The notes beneath the pieces were generated by a model that had not been told where the DNA came from, did not search any database, and saw only the letters and a list, made by a program, of their open reading frames with translations. The position numbers were made by a program, and so were the translations under genes. A stretch of 23,072 nucleotides of DNA, taken from positions 1-23,072 of IMG/VR virus record IMGVR_UViG_3300007708_000027; one strand, 5' to 3'. This document shows positions 11,956 through 18,674 of the stretch, piece after piece (position 1 is the stretch's first letter; each line of letters starts with the position of its first letter). This DNA comes from a virus.

Positions 11956-12739
11956 TGTGTTCCCCAATCATTTCTTTTATCAAGTTGTGTACTGCTCCCT
12001 TATTTTTATCTTGTGAGTGATTACTAATTAATAAATCAGTTACTCCTAAATCCTTTAAGCTGTTTAATTGAATTTTAACGCTATCTGCATTACCGCATAC
12101 TGTCCATTCGCTTGATCCTGGCTTTTTAGATAGCATTTCTTCTAACTCTGCCTCTGAATCATTTATAATCACGCAAACTGATAGCATTTGCTTTTCATTC
12201 TTTACAAACTCAGGATTGTCATATAATTGCCTATGAAGGCCAAGCATTCCAAGGTGAGTGGCATTATATTTTCTAGCCAAAAGCCTAGTTTGGCTTGAAT
12301 GACCACCCATAACTATTTCAGATACAGTGTTATTTGATAATTCAAGAAACTTTGCTAGCCAATCATCTGTGTATTTTAACCTTTTTTCTTGTGTGTCTAA
12401 ATCTTCCCCAAACCAAATCATATCTTCTACGGATGTTTCGTCCTCCTGCAAATCTCCAGATACAATATTTAGCATAATCCTATTAGGAGATATTGTATGA
12501 AAAGCTCTGCATATCATTGCACAGTATTCTGGACTAATTGCATACGTTCTAATTGCTGGCATGTACTTAAATTTATGATTAAGGTCCAGAGCTCTTGCTG
12601 CTTTTACCCAATTATCATCTATCTTTGAATGATAAACAAGTAACATAGATTCATATCCTACGTCATCAACTATATTAGAAATAGTTTCAAGATGCTTAAT
12701 GCTAGCATCTAGACCACGATCAAACCAATGAAATCTCAT
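11945..12739 (-). CDS. Luciferase-like monooxygenase (LLM family)
   Basis: This 264-residue TIM-barrel protein belongs to the flavin (FMN or F420)-dependent luciferase-like superfamily. The best landmarks are RTYAISPEYCA (64-74), NRIMLNIVSGD (86-96), similar to the GR-x-NVV-GGD segment of alkanesulfonate monooxygenases, and VMGGHSSQT with the following RKYNATHL. It is shorter than cellular SsuD (about 380 residues) and may lack part of the C-terminal region, so activity and substrate are uncertain. The start is supported by a -10 TAGAAT exactly 6 nt before the ATG, just beyond the terminator at 12764-12795. Uncommon in phages; probably host-derived. Confidence 0.8.
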   Translation of the reverse strand: MRFHWFDRGLDASIKHLETISNIVDDVGYESMLLVYHSKIDDNWVKAARALDLNHKFKYMPAIRTYAISPEYCAMICRAFHTISPNRIMLNIVSGDLQEDETSVEDMIWFGEDLDTQEKRLKYTDDWLAKFLELSNNTVSEIVMGGHSSQTRLLARKYNATHLGMLGLHRQLYDNPEFVKNEKQMLSVCVIINDSEAELEEMLSKKPGSSEWTVCGNADSVKIQLNSLKDLGVTDLLISNHSQDKNKGAVHNLIKEMIGEHNGI

Positions 12740-12745
12740 ATATCC

Positions 12746-12754
12746 ATTCTATCA
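12746..12754 (-). promoter_or_regulatory. Extended -10 promoter, leaderless
   Basis: TGA-TAGAAT reading leftward, 6 nt from the ATG at 12739. It lies immediately after the terminator hairpin, so the monooxygenase operon is a separate unit. Confidence 0.55.
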
Positions 12755-12763
12755 TTTATATGT

Positions 12764-12795
12764 AAAAGGGGCAAGACTTTTGTCTTGCCCCTTTT
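12764..12795. terminator. Strong bidirectional intrinsic terminator
   Basis: A 14-bp perfect stem (AAAAGGGGCAAGAC with GTCTTGCCCCTTTT) closes a TTTT loop and has A/T flanks that give U-tracts in both directions. It lies 11 nt past the stop of the secreted-protein gene at 12807 and just upstream of the leaderless monooxygenase promoter. It is the clearest terminator in the window. Confidence 0.93.
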
Positions 12796-12806
12796 ATTTA
12801 AGTTAT

Positions 12807-13967
12807 TTACTTAACTAAGATAACCTTAGCCTTTGGGTTCTTTGCATTCCACTTTGTGGCTAGTGCATTGAATGACTTCTTTAAAGAAGCAAGTGCCTTA
12901 GCATTATCTGCTGTTAGCTTAGCAATAGCTGTATCCTTAGCAAGGACTACTGCATCTGAAGCAGCTTTTGCATCAGCAAGAGCCTTAGCAGAAGCAGCCT
13001 TCTCTGCTGCAAGAGCAGTTGCAGAAGCAGCCTTCTCTGCTGCAAGAGCAGCGTCTGAAGCAGCCTTGGCAGCAACAGCATCTGAAGCAGCCTTTACAAC
13101 TGCAGCATCTGAAATTGCTTTAGCAGCAAGTGCTGCATCCTTAGCAGCAGTTTGTGCTGCAAGTTCTGATACAAGATCACGAACTGTAATCTCTGCAAAA
13201 GGTGCTAGTGCACGAGCAGGTAATCCAACTACATCTGCAGTTGTTGCATCTGATGATGTTGTTGGGCTGAATGTAATTAGTGAGCGTGTTCCAGTTGCTG
13301 GAAGTGTTGCAGTAAACTTTGCAACTCCAAAATCTGAAAGTGTAGCACCAGTTGTTACTGTTGCTGTATCCATAACTGCTGTTGAAGCAAATACGGTTGC
13401 AGTAATTGACTTGGCAGATACCTTGTTTCCAAATGTATCAGTTGCAGTTACTGAAATATCCTGCTTTGTGCCAGCAGCACCAGCAGTAGGAGCTGATACC
13501 GTAAGAGTATTAATCTTACCAGCAGTTCCCTGTACGTAGTATGTAAGTGTTGTTCCGCCATTGGTGATTACAACTGTACCAATTGCTGTTGTCTTTGTAT
13601 AGACATAAAATGTTGCTGTTGTGCCTGTACCAGTTGCAACTGTCAAAGATGATGATCCTGACGCTGCTCCAATTGGTGCGGCTGTAGTGTGTAGAGCAGA
13701 AACGATTGTTGCGTTTGTTGCTACTACTGAAACGTTTGTTCCAACATCAACTGTTGCAATAAACTTTAGTGCATCTGCAGCATCAACTGTGTTGTCTGCA
13801 GGTACTGGCAATGAGGCAGGCGTTGCGATTGCTGATGCCGTAGTGTTTGCTACAGTGTCAAGCGATACAGCGACTGTCATTACAGCAGCACTTGCAGGTG
13901 TTGCTACCATTGTGCCCAAAGTCATGGCTGCAACCATGGCTAGTGCGATTTTCTTAAATGAGTTCAT
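12807..13967 (-). CDS. Secreted Ala-rich protein with Ig-like body and coiled-coil tail (386 aa)
   Basis: Residues 1-28 are a classical signal peptide (basic start, hydrophobic core, cleavage after TPASA). Residues 30-260 are rich in Ala, Thr, Val and Ser and look like repeated beta-sandwich domains, including an Ig/invasin-like stretch (KQDISVTATDTFGNKVSA). Residues 270-350 are an Ala-rich helical coiled coil with AAEKAASA and ADAKAASDA repeats, and the end (residues 360-386) is basic (WNAKNPKAKVILVK). Base composition is richer in GC than the neighbours. It resembles surface/S-layer proteins of planktonic actinobacteria and may be host-derived. AAGGAG precedes the ATG. A cell-surface or decoy role is inferred. 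Confidence 0.7.
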   Translation of the reverse strand: MNSFKKIALAMVAAMTLGTMVATPASAAVMTVAVSLDTVANTTASAIATPASLPVPADNTVDAADALKFIATVDVGTNVSVVATNATIVSALHTTAAPIGAASGSSSLTVATGTGTTATFYVYTKTTAIGTVVITNGGTTLTYYVQGTAGKINTLTVSAPTAGAAGTKQDISVTATDTFGNKVSAKSITATVFASTAVMDTATVTTGATLSDFGVAKFTATLPATGTRSLITFSPTTSSDATTADVVGLPARALAPFAEITVRDLVSELAAQTAAKDAALAAKAISDAAVVKAASDAVAAKAASDAALAAEKAASATALAAEKAASAKALADAKAASDAVVLAKDTAIAKLTADNAKALASLKKSFNALATKWNAKNPKAKVILVK

Positions 13968-14014
13968 TTAATTTATTCTCCTTATTTCCTCTGCCTCTTG
14001 TATGAAACAGAAAG

Positions 14015-14185
14015 TTAGTGTAGTTCATGTACCTTAACATGAAACGAGCAGGGATCTCCGCCTTCATCCCACTCTTGCATTTCTTCATCTGACATTGGTG
14101 GACCATCATGTGTATCGCAAAATACATCTGATATCCACCCTTTGTCATATCCAAAGCTCATCCATTCATCAAAACCTAGATCCAT
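14015..14185 (-). CDS. Small conserved phage-type protein (56 aa)
   Basis: This 56-residue acidic protein begins MDLGFDEWMSFGYDKGWIS and contains FCDTHDGPPMSDEE and GGDPCSFHVKV. The layout D/EW-x-GY-KGW, C-THDG-P, then E-G-DPC is, as I recall, typical of a small protein family in actinobacteriophages with no known function. Its two Cys and two His could bind metal. The ATG overlaps the thioredoxin gene end by 10 bp and has GGAAGAG upstream. An internal Met (residue 9) is a possible alternative start. Confidence 0.65.
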   Translation of the reverse strand: MDLGFDEWMSFGYDKGWISDVFCDTHDGPPMSDEEMQEWDEGGDPCSFHVKVHELH

Positions 14186-14478
14186 TCGGATATCTCTTCC
14201 AGGAACTTATGTTTTGGCATAGCTCCCTTAGTTCTCTTTACCTCTTTACCGTCTTTAAAAACGATAACTGTAGGTAAAGAAATAACATTGTATTTATCTG
14301 CACTGAATGTATTTTCATCTGCATCTATTTTTCCAATCCATACATTATATTCTGATGCTACTTCATCAAGTATGGGAGAAAATCTTTTGCATGGACTACA
14401 CCATTCAGCCCAGAAATCTACAAGGACTACATGATGAGAGCCAATAACTTCATCGAAATTACTGTCAGTTACAATCAT
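14176..14478 (-). CDS. trxA: Thioredoxin
   Basis: This 100-residue cytoplasmic dithiol oxidoreductase has the active site WAEWCSPCK (C27, C30), D21 in the buried position before it, and the cis-Pro motif SLPTVIVFKDGK. The dipeptide between the cysteines is Ser-Pro instead of the usual Gly-Pro, which can shift redox potential. The start overlaps the stop of the upstream small gene (TAATG). It could recycle the peroxidase at 4075 and provide electrons to a phage ribonucleotide reductase, as phage thioredoxins often do. Confidence 0.92.
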   Translation of the reverse strand: MIVTDSNFDEVIGSHHVVLVDFWAEWCSPCKRFSPILDEVASEYNVWIGKIDADENTFSADKYNVISLPTVIVFKDGKEVKRTKGAMPKHKFLEEISEWI

Positions 14479-14684
14479 TACTTATCCTTTAGTGCCTCTG
14501 CTGCTTCATTGAAGCGAATCATAAAATTTTGGATTATCCAAAATGTTGTTTCACCCGCATTTTTAGCCATTGCCTCAGATGCTTCTGGTGTTCTATCTTC
14601 TTGTGCTAGACCATTGTACCATTTCTGATACAGTTCCTGCCCAAGATCTTTTATAATTCCATCTAGAACTGTAATTTCAGCCAT
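14478..14684 (-). CDS. Hypothetical helical protein (68 aa)
   Basis: The product is an acidic, all-helical protein of 68 residues (starts MAEITVLDGIIKDLGQELYQ). The start is placed at 14684, where the ATG overlaps the subtilase stop by 8 bp. A longer reading from 14720 would run deep into the subtilase tail and lacks a ribosome site. It is coupled to thioredoxin by TAATG. I recognise no family; small helical proteins like this occur widely in phages. Confidence 0.55.
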   Translation of the reverse strand: MAEITVLDGIIKDLGQELYQKWYNGLAQEDRTPEASEAMAKNAGETTFWIIQNFMIRFNEAAEALKDK

Positions 14685-15822
14685 TAAGTTTTGCCATCCA
14701 TGCGGCTTTAGTTGCTGCAAGCTTGTCCTGAGCAGCTTTTAAATCAATTGCATACTGTTGTTCTGCTGCTGCAATACCCGCATTTACCTCTAGCTTTAAT
14801 GCTGCTGCCTTTGCATCTGCTAGTGCTTTTGCATCCGCTGCTGCTTTTGCATCTGCCAGCGCCTTCGCTGCAGCATCCGCTGCTGCTGAATTTGTAGGGG
14901 TAGCACTTACTGCATTAGAAAGTGTAATCAGTTTTTTAAATGTGCCCTGTCTACCAACAGTATTTACCGCATTAGCTTTCATACTATCAATTAATTTATT
15001 TCCAGATTGTCCAGATGCAGTCATTAATTTTAAATATGTTGCTGCTGCGACCTGCGTTGCAGAAGATGTACCAGCAATATTTTTAGAAATGTTTCCTGGA
15101 CCTACTGCAGGCATGTTGCCTAGAGCAAAGAAATCTAGGAGTGATGAGTCGTTATTGCTATAAGACGCAATTTCTCCAATTTGATCTACTGCTCCGACTG
15201 CAACTGTTTCTGGAATACATGAAGGCCAATCAATTCGTGAGTAATCACGTGAATTGCCTGCTGCAGAGAAAACTGGAATAGACATTGCGTTTAACTGTTG
15301 AATTGCAGATATTGTTCTTGGGAATATTGGACAATACTGTGTACCAGCCTTACCAAGCAAACCGCTGCTTCCTTGTGAAAGAGATACAGCCTTTACGTTA
15401 TATTTTGTTGCATTGTCTCTTAGCCATGCAAGTGCTGCAGAAATTGTTGATTCTCCAGTTGGCTTTCGCAATCCTGTAGAAGTATTTGCAATGATCTTAA
15501 TAAAAAGTATTTTAATGTTTGGGTTAGATGAAACTGCAGTAGTAGCCATAAATGTTCCATGGTCAAAACCATTTTTTGTAATTAGATCTGCTGGCATTGA
15601 TGCAGAGCCAGATCCTTCTTGAAAGTTAGTTCCATTTGGACATAACGCCCACTCAAGAATACAAACCTCTCCAACAATCTTTCCTTGAAGACTTGGAACA
15701 GATGTATCGATTGCTGTGTCTAGGATTGCTAGAACTGGTGCGTTTGCATCAGATGCCTGTGAAATTGCTACAGGTGATAGAAGTGATAAAGTAAGTACCG
15801 CCGTGATTAGTTTATTTTTCAT
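14677..15822 (-). CDS. Secreted subtilisin-family serine protease with coiled-coil tail
   Basis: This 381-residue secreted protease has a signal peptide (1-23, cleavage near SQA-SD) and an S8-family catalytic domain (about 28-305). D35 lies in LAILDTAID, H88 in GFDHGTFMA, oxyanion N190 in SAAGNS and nucleophile S253 in AGTSSATQ. All four key residues are present, so it should be active. Residues 315-381 are an Ala-rich coiled coil (ALADAKAAADA repeats, then AWMAKLNG) similar to the tail of the secreted protein at 12807. There is no long pro-domain. The gene has its own promoter, leaderless with 6 nt between TATACT and ATG. It could degrade host surface proteins, aid lysis or exclude competitors. 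Confidence 0.88.
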   Translation of the reverse strand: MKNKLITAVLTLSLLSPVAISQASDANAPVLAILDTAIDTSVPSLQGKIVGEVCILEWALCPNGTNFQEGSGSASMPADLITKNGFDHGTFMATTAVSSNPNIKILFIKIIANTSTGLRKPTGESTISAALAWLRDNATKYNVKAVSLSQGSSGLLGKAGTQYCPIFPRTISAIQQLNAMSIPVFSAAGNSRDYSRIDWPSCIPETVAVGAVDQIGEIASYSNNDSSLLDFFALGNMPAVGPGNISKNIAGTSSATQVAAATYLKLMTASGQSGNKLIDSMKANAVNTVGRQGTFKKLITLSNAVSATPTNSAAADAAAKALADAKAAADAKALADAKAAALKLEVNAGIAAAEQQYAIDLKAAQDKLAATKAAWMAKLNG

Positions 15823-15828
15823 ATCCTA

Positions 15829-15856
15829 AGTATACTAAATATACCAAGGTTGTCAA
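15829..15856 (-). promoter_or_regulatory. Promoter of the subtilase gene, leaderless
   Basis: -35 TTGACA (15851-15856), 16-bp spacer, -10 TATACT (15829-15834), then 6 nt to the ATG. The -35 hexamer contains the TGA stop codon of the upstream 50-residue gene. Confidence 0.85.
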
Positions 15857-16005
15857 GGGGTGGGCTTGTACCACTTTCCAGAATCTAAGTTTGTTCTATT
15901 ATTATCTTTTTCTATTATTTCATTTACTAATAAAATAAGTAAATCTGTTACAGCGCTGAGCTCTTCCACCCTTGCTTCTAAACGCTTAATTCTTTTATAT
16001 CTCAT
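15853..16005 (-). CDS. Coiled-coil small protein (50 aa)
   Basis: The 50-residue protein begins MRYKRIKRLEARVEELSAVT and has a hydrophobic-heptad helix through residue 35 (LLILLVNEII), then a polar tail ending WYKPTP. The pattern suggests a short coiled coil, possibly membrane-associated. It overlaps the preceding gene by 11 bp, and its stop forms part of the subtilase promoter. No family recognised. Confidence 0.6.
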   Translation of the reverse strand: MRYKRIKRLEARVEELSAVTDLLILLVNEIIEKDNNRTNLDSGKWYKPTP

Positions 16006-16366
16006 CGATGTTGCTCCTGTCTATTGGTGTAGGCGCTGTGGCAAGGCTACCGCAGGCTAAGCATTCCATGTCTAAGAAATATGTAGCTATTTCATAGTCT
16101 TTAAAAACTACTTTCACAATCCATACGTCTGACCCACATAAGCATGTATGGGTAGGGCTACCTCTCATATCTATAGCATTGTCATAGTCAACTGGTGGGA
16201 TGTATCTTGGATCATTAATTTCCATCAGGTTTAACATTTCTTTTACTGCTTCTTCATACTTATCTATATAGTAAAAGCCAATCTTAAATCTTTTAAAAAA
16301 CATAGTAAGGAAAAATATTGACAGTGTTACTGCAATAGAGACAGATATTATCAATGCTATTTTCAT
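15995..16366 (-). CDS. Membrane-anchored zinc-finger protein, leaderless
   Basis: This 123-residue protein has an N-terminal transmembrane helix (about 3-25) and a cytoplasmic part with CLCGS (75-79) and CLACGS (102-107), separated by the beta segment WIVKVVFKDYEIATYFLDME. The two cysteine pairs can form one zinc ribbon. To my recollection, soluble versions of this C-CGS/CxxCGS-ATAPTP domain occur in actinobacteriophages. The ATG at 16366 is chosen because TATAAT ends exactly 6 nt before it; a TTG two codons upstream would leave the start inside the promoter spacing. Function unknown. Confidence 0.7.
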   Translation of the reverse strand: MKIALIISVSIAVTLSIFFLTMFFKRFKIGFYYIDKYEEAVKEMLNLMEINDPRYIPPVDYDNAIDMRGSPTHTCLCGSDVWIVKVVFKDYEIATYFLDMECLACGSLATAPTPIDRSNIDEI

Positions 16367-16372
16367 ATACAA

Positions 16373-16378
16373 ATTATA
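16373..16378 (-). promoter_or_regulatory. -10 element, leaderless
   Basis: TATAAT followed by 6 nt and the ATG at 16366. A TATACA at 16396-16401 (17-bp spacer) may serve as a weak -35 within the end of the upstream gene. Confidence 0.6.
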
Positions 16379-16380
16379 CC

Positions 16381-16938
16381 TTAAACTTGGATATATGTAT
16401 AGGGGGCAGCCACGCTCATGTTAAACTCAGTTGCTGCCTCTAATGCTGCTTTTAATCTAAGCTTTGGGTTTTGCTGCTTTTTTGTTGCATGAAGGGCTCC
16501 AAGGGCTATCTGACCACCGCTTCCTTCTGCCATATAGTTAACTATGTTTTCTCCAACATGGAAGTCTTCGTCTATGGTAAAGAGTCTGCCGCATACTCCA
16601 ACTATAAAAATACCACCAGTGTCTTCCTCTGATGAAGAGCCAATGACTCCATACCCATGATCTTTAAATGCAGTCTTGATAGAATCAACAAACTTAGTTC
16701 TCATAAACTTGTCTAAGCCAGAATTTGTTTTAGTTGGTGTATATTTTGGAGGAGTCCACATGTATTGTAGGATTTGTCCCATTCTAAATGAGTCTGTGAA
16801 TGCAATACCGTATTGACCATTTTTAAAAACCTTTGGTTCTTTTCTAGATATGATCCAGCCAGTCTTGTCATCTGAAGCGGCATGGTCGGACCCCATGTAC
16901 ACAACTCCATTTTGGGCAATAGCAACAATACAAGTCAT
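16381..16938 (-). CDS. Proteasome beta/HslV-like Ntn hydrolase
   Basis: This 185-residue protein resembles proteasomal beta subunits and HslV. After removal of Met1, Thr2 becomes the N-terminal nucleophile (TCIVAIAQNG). D18 (mature Asp17) lies in MGSDHAASD, and a Lys in RKEPKVFK can act as the active-site Lys. GIAFTDSFRMGQIL and the C-terminal AEGSGGQIALGALHA segment, with G-S-G before the helix, match the fold. There is no propeptide and no partner ATPase nearby. It has its own promoter (leaderless). It could process phage or host proteins; similar proteins are annotated in some actinophages. Confidence 0.85.
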   Translation of the reverse strand: MTCIVAIAQNGVVYMGSDHAASDDKTGWIISRKEPKVFKNGQYGIAFTDSFRMGQILQYMWTPPKYTPTKTNSGLDKFMRTKFVDSIKTAFKDHGYGVIGSSSEEDTGGIFIVGVCGRLFTIDEDFHVGENIVNYMAEGSGGQIALGALHATKKQQNPKLRLKAALEAATEFNMSVAAPYTYIQV

Positions 16939-16944
16939 ATTTTC

Positions 16945-16973
16945 AGTATACTATTTTTAAAATTATTTGTCTA
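16945..16973 (-). promoter_or_regulatory. Promoter of the proteasome-like gene, leaderless
   Basis: -35 TAGACA (16968-16973, containing the TAG stop of the upstream gene), 17-bp spacer, -10 TATACT (16945-16950), then 6 nt to the ATG. Confidence 0.8.
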
Positions 16974-17288
16974 TTCGTCTTCTAAATGCAGGTCTAAATG
17001 CATGTCCATATGGCCTAATTTAAGTAAGGACTCTTCTAGGTCTGACTTAACATGAATAAGCTCTTGAAGAGCCTCATAGTATTTTTCTTTCCATTCATCT
17101 AAATCTTTTTCTAATTTATACAGCTTTATTTGAAGGTCTTTAAGTTCAATTAAAAGACCATCGTGTTGTTTTTCAGACAACCTAACTAATTCTTTTTTCT
17201 TGCTCTGCCTGTAATTAAAGAATACACCTACTAATCCGCTTGAAATAGAGGCTATTATTGTTATAATTATTTGGGTTGTATTTAACAT
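16971..17288 (-). CDS. Membrane-anchored coiled-coil protein (105 aa)
   Basis: One transmembrane helix (about 5-26) is followed by a charged linker (NYRQSKKKEL) and a long coiled coil (about 40-95) ending in a His/Asp-rich tail (MDMHLDLHLEDE). Topologically it resembles an inner-membrane spanin or a holin-accessory protein, but no lysis gene adjoins it and I would not call it one. TATAAT at 17298-17303 lies 9 nt before the ATG, giving a transcript with at most 2-3 leader bases. Similar proteins occur in actinobacteriophages, as I recall. Confidence 0.65.
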   Translation of the reverse strand: MLNTTQIIITIIASISSGLVGVFFNYRQSKKKELVRLSEKQHDGLLIELKDLQIKLYKLEKDLDEWKEKYYEALQELIHVKSDLEESLLKLGHMDMHLDLHLEDE

Positions 17289-17309
17289 TATTACATAATT
17301 ATACCGTAT

Positions 17310-17546
17310 TTAAACTAATAATTCAGATGCTTTTATGTCTTCTCCAACATATTTCTTTTTAGCAATATATTCCTTAACAACCTCGTGGCCGTATTGTCTG
17401 CCAGATAAAATTATTGTCCATCTAGGCTCAAACTTACTTGTTATGCATGTTTCACACATAAGCAAATTAATTGGGAGCAAGGCAGATCTTTTTAAATTTA
17501 AGTTAGCTTTACTCTTATTGCATGAGTAGCATAGTATTTTTTCCAT
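17310..17546 (-). CDS. Small zinc-finger protein (78 aa)
   Basis: The 78-residue protein contains CYSCNKSK (6-13) and MCETCI (30-35), forming a four-Cys zinc site near the N-terminus. The more basic C-terminal half includes EPRWTIILSGRQYG. The arrangement is familiar from actinobacteriophages, where it has no assigned role. GAGG lies 6 nt before the ATG. It is coupled to the preceding gene, whose stop overlaps the start. Confidence 0.65.
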   Translation of the reverse strand: MEKILCYSCNKSKANLNLKRSALLPINLLMCETCITSKFEPRWTIILSGRQYGHEVVKEYIAKKKYVGEDIKASELLV

Positions 17547-17740
17547 TAGTTTTCCTCTGTATTTGTAATTCCAATTTCATTTGAAACAATGAAATCGTTT
17601 GAATCAAAAAGCTCAATAACTTCTTCAAATCCGTCGTGATATTTTATAGAGGACATGTAGGCCCCATGTGAAACTATCACTCCGTATCTTTGTTCTGGGA
17701 TGATGTATACAATTGATGCCTCGTTACCTTGTTCTTCCAC
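17546..17740 (-). CDS. Hypothetical beta-rich protein (64 aa)
   Basis: The product is an acidic, beta-rich protein of 64 residues (QGNEASIVYIIPEQRYGVIV is its first half) with no cysteine. The start is placed at GTG 17740, where GGAGG precedes by 9 nt and the overlap with the upstream gene is 17 bp. An ATG at 17773 is possible but lacks a ribosome site and would overlap by 50 bp. It ends at the ATG of the zinc-finger gene. Family unknown. Confidence 0.55.
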   Translation of the reverse strand: MEEQGNEASIVYIIPEQRYGVIVSHGAYMSSIKYHDGFEEVIELFDSNDFIVSNEIGITNTEEN

Positions 17741-18047
17741 CTGGCTTTCCCTCCAACTCGACTCGTACCCCATATGATTCTAGGATCTTTTTAACCATCT
17801 CGATATAATCTATAACTCTCATTCTCATACTTCCATCGTACTGTGAAAAATTGTTTTCATATAGTCTTATTGCTAAAAATTCAGGATACTTTACAATATC
17901 CATCTGTAAGTCGTGTGCAGGGCTTTTGAGCTCTCTGACTTTCTGTGCCATTTCTTTTGTATAAAAAACTGGTTTGTTTGCCTCACCAGTCCATTCATTA
18001 ATACCATACTTAAAGTGATCTTTATCTTTATTTATAAAGTTAGCCAT
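17724..18047 (-). CDS. Hypothetical protein (107 aa)
   Basis: This is a 107-residue mixed-charge protein with a helical C-terminal half (MRVIDYIEMVKKILESYGV) and no cysteines, signal or membrane segment. AGGGA precedes the ATG by 5 nt, and the start overlaps the WhiB-like gene end by 8 bp. It is therefore translationally linked to the regulator, which makes a partner role possible. No family recognised. Confidence 0.6.
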   Translation of the reverse strand: MANFINKDKDHFKYGINEWTGEANKPVFYTKEMAQKVRELKSPAHDLQMDIVKYPEFLAIRLYENNFSQYDGSMRMRVIDYIEMVKKILESYGVRVELEGKPGGRTR

Positions 18048-18348
18048 GTAATCCCTTTATCTTTTTGTTTATCTCTTTTGTCTTGTGTGCATTTTTTGAT
18101 TTATCTGGACTGCCAGAACTAAGATAAACTCCGCCCCAAACTCCATAGTTGTCTGACTCTACGCCATACTTATAGCACATTGCTATTACTGGGCAAGACA
18201 TGCAAGCCTGATCAATACTTTTTGCTACGTTAACATCTGTTTCGTATGTATCAAAAAACAGATTTGTTTCCATCCCAAGGCACAGAGCTAAGTCCTGCCA
18301 TTGAAGCAGGTCTTTATCTAATCCAAGACTATTTAAAATTTTTGACAT
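18040..18348 (-). CDS. WhiB-like iron-sulfur transcription factor
   Basis: This 102-residue member of the WhiB family, known only from actinobacteria and their phages, is the strongest host marker in the window. The four cluster-binding cysteines are C23 (ALCLG), C49, C52 (CMSCP) and C58 (AMCYKYG), binding a [4Fe-4S] cluster. GVWGG (69-73) is the family's turn that contacts sigma factor. A basic tail (KTKEINKKIKG) follows, as needed for DNA contact. Phage members can act as dominant regulators of host WhiB targets such as septation. It overlaps its neighbours by 20 bp upstream and 8 bp downstream. Confidence 0.93.
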   Translation of the reverse strand: MSKILNSLGLDKDLLQWQDLALCLGMETNLFFDTYETDVNVAKSIDQACMSCPVIAMCYKYGVESDNYGVWGGVYLSSGSPDKSKNAHKTKEINKKIKGLHG

Positions 18349-18559
18349 ATTGTAATGGAAGCTTCCATAAACCGTCGTTGCTTATTGCAAATTCTTCTGC
18401 AATGCCCCACTCATTTTTGAATAGACCTTTTTTATTTGTAAAACCAGAATTATTTTTTTTCCAAATTACCAAAGAATAGTTATTCCAAAAAGATTTTATA
18501 TTTTTTGAATTAGATCTTTTTATAAAGACCTCTACTCCTAGCTCTGTCAAGTTAAGCAA
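18329..18559 (-). CDS. Hypothetical protein, TTG start (76 aa)
   Basis: This is a 76-residue basic protein with several aromatic residues (FWNNYSLVIWKK, NDGLWKLPLQYV), probably a small beta domain. The TTG start at 18559 is supported by GGAAG 4-5 nt upstream. It lies directly after tRNA-Leu and overlaps the WhiB-like gene by 20 bp, so tRNA-Leu, this gene and whiB are probably one transcript. Family unknown. Confidence 0.55.
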   Translation of the reverse strand: MLNLTELGVEVFIKRSNSKNIKSFWNNYSLVIWKKNNSGFTNKKGLFKNEWGIAEEFAISNDGLWKLPLQYVKNFK

Positions 18560-18575
18560 CGAACTTCCTATCTAG

Positions 18576-18659
18576 TACCCATAGTCGGATTTGAACCGAC
18601 ACTCCACGGTTGGAGGCAAATTTTAAGTCTGCTGCGTCTGCCAATTCCGCCATACGGGC
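18576..18659 (-). tRNA. tRNA-Leu (anticodon TAA)
   Basis: This is a class II tRNA. The acceptor is GCCCGTA with TATGGGT, the D arm contains GGCGGAATTGGCAGACGC, and the anticodon loop CTTAAAA gives anticodon TAA. A long variable arm (CTCC-AACC-GTGGAG region) and a 5-bp T stem GTCGG/CCGAC with TTCAAAT complete it. CCA is not encoded. A consensus promoter lies 16 bp upstream. Confidence 0.93.
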
Positions 18660-18674
18660 ATAATGCTTATTACT

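Noticed and set aside
12856-13539. 227-codon open frame on the plus strand, Ala/Ser-rich
   Set aside because: It is the mirror of the Ala-rich secreted protein gene (GCA/TGC codons read in reverse); no ribosome site, no family, and the opposite frame has a signal peptide and AAGGAG.
13954-14154. 66-codon minus-strand frame, Met-rich
   Set aside because: It overlaps the 56-residue gene at 14015-14185, which has a recognisable conserved layout and operon overlaps; this alternative would run through the ribosome site of the next gene.
16971-17288. Spanin call for the membrane-anchored coiled coil
   Set aside because: Spanins act in hosts with an outer membrane; the host here appears actinobacterial and no lysis partner is adjacent, so only topology is reported.
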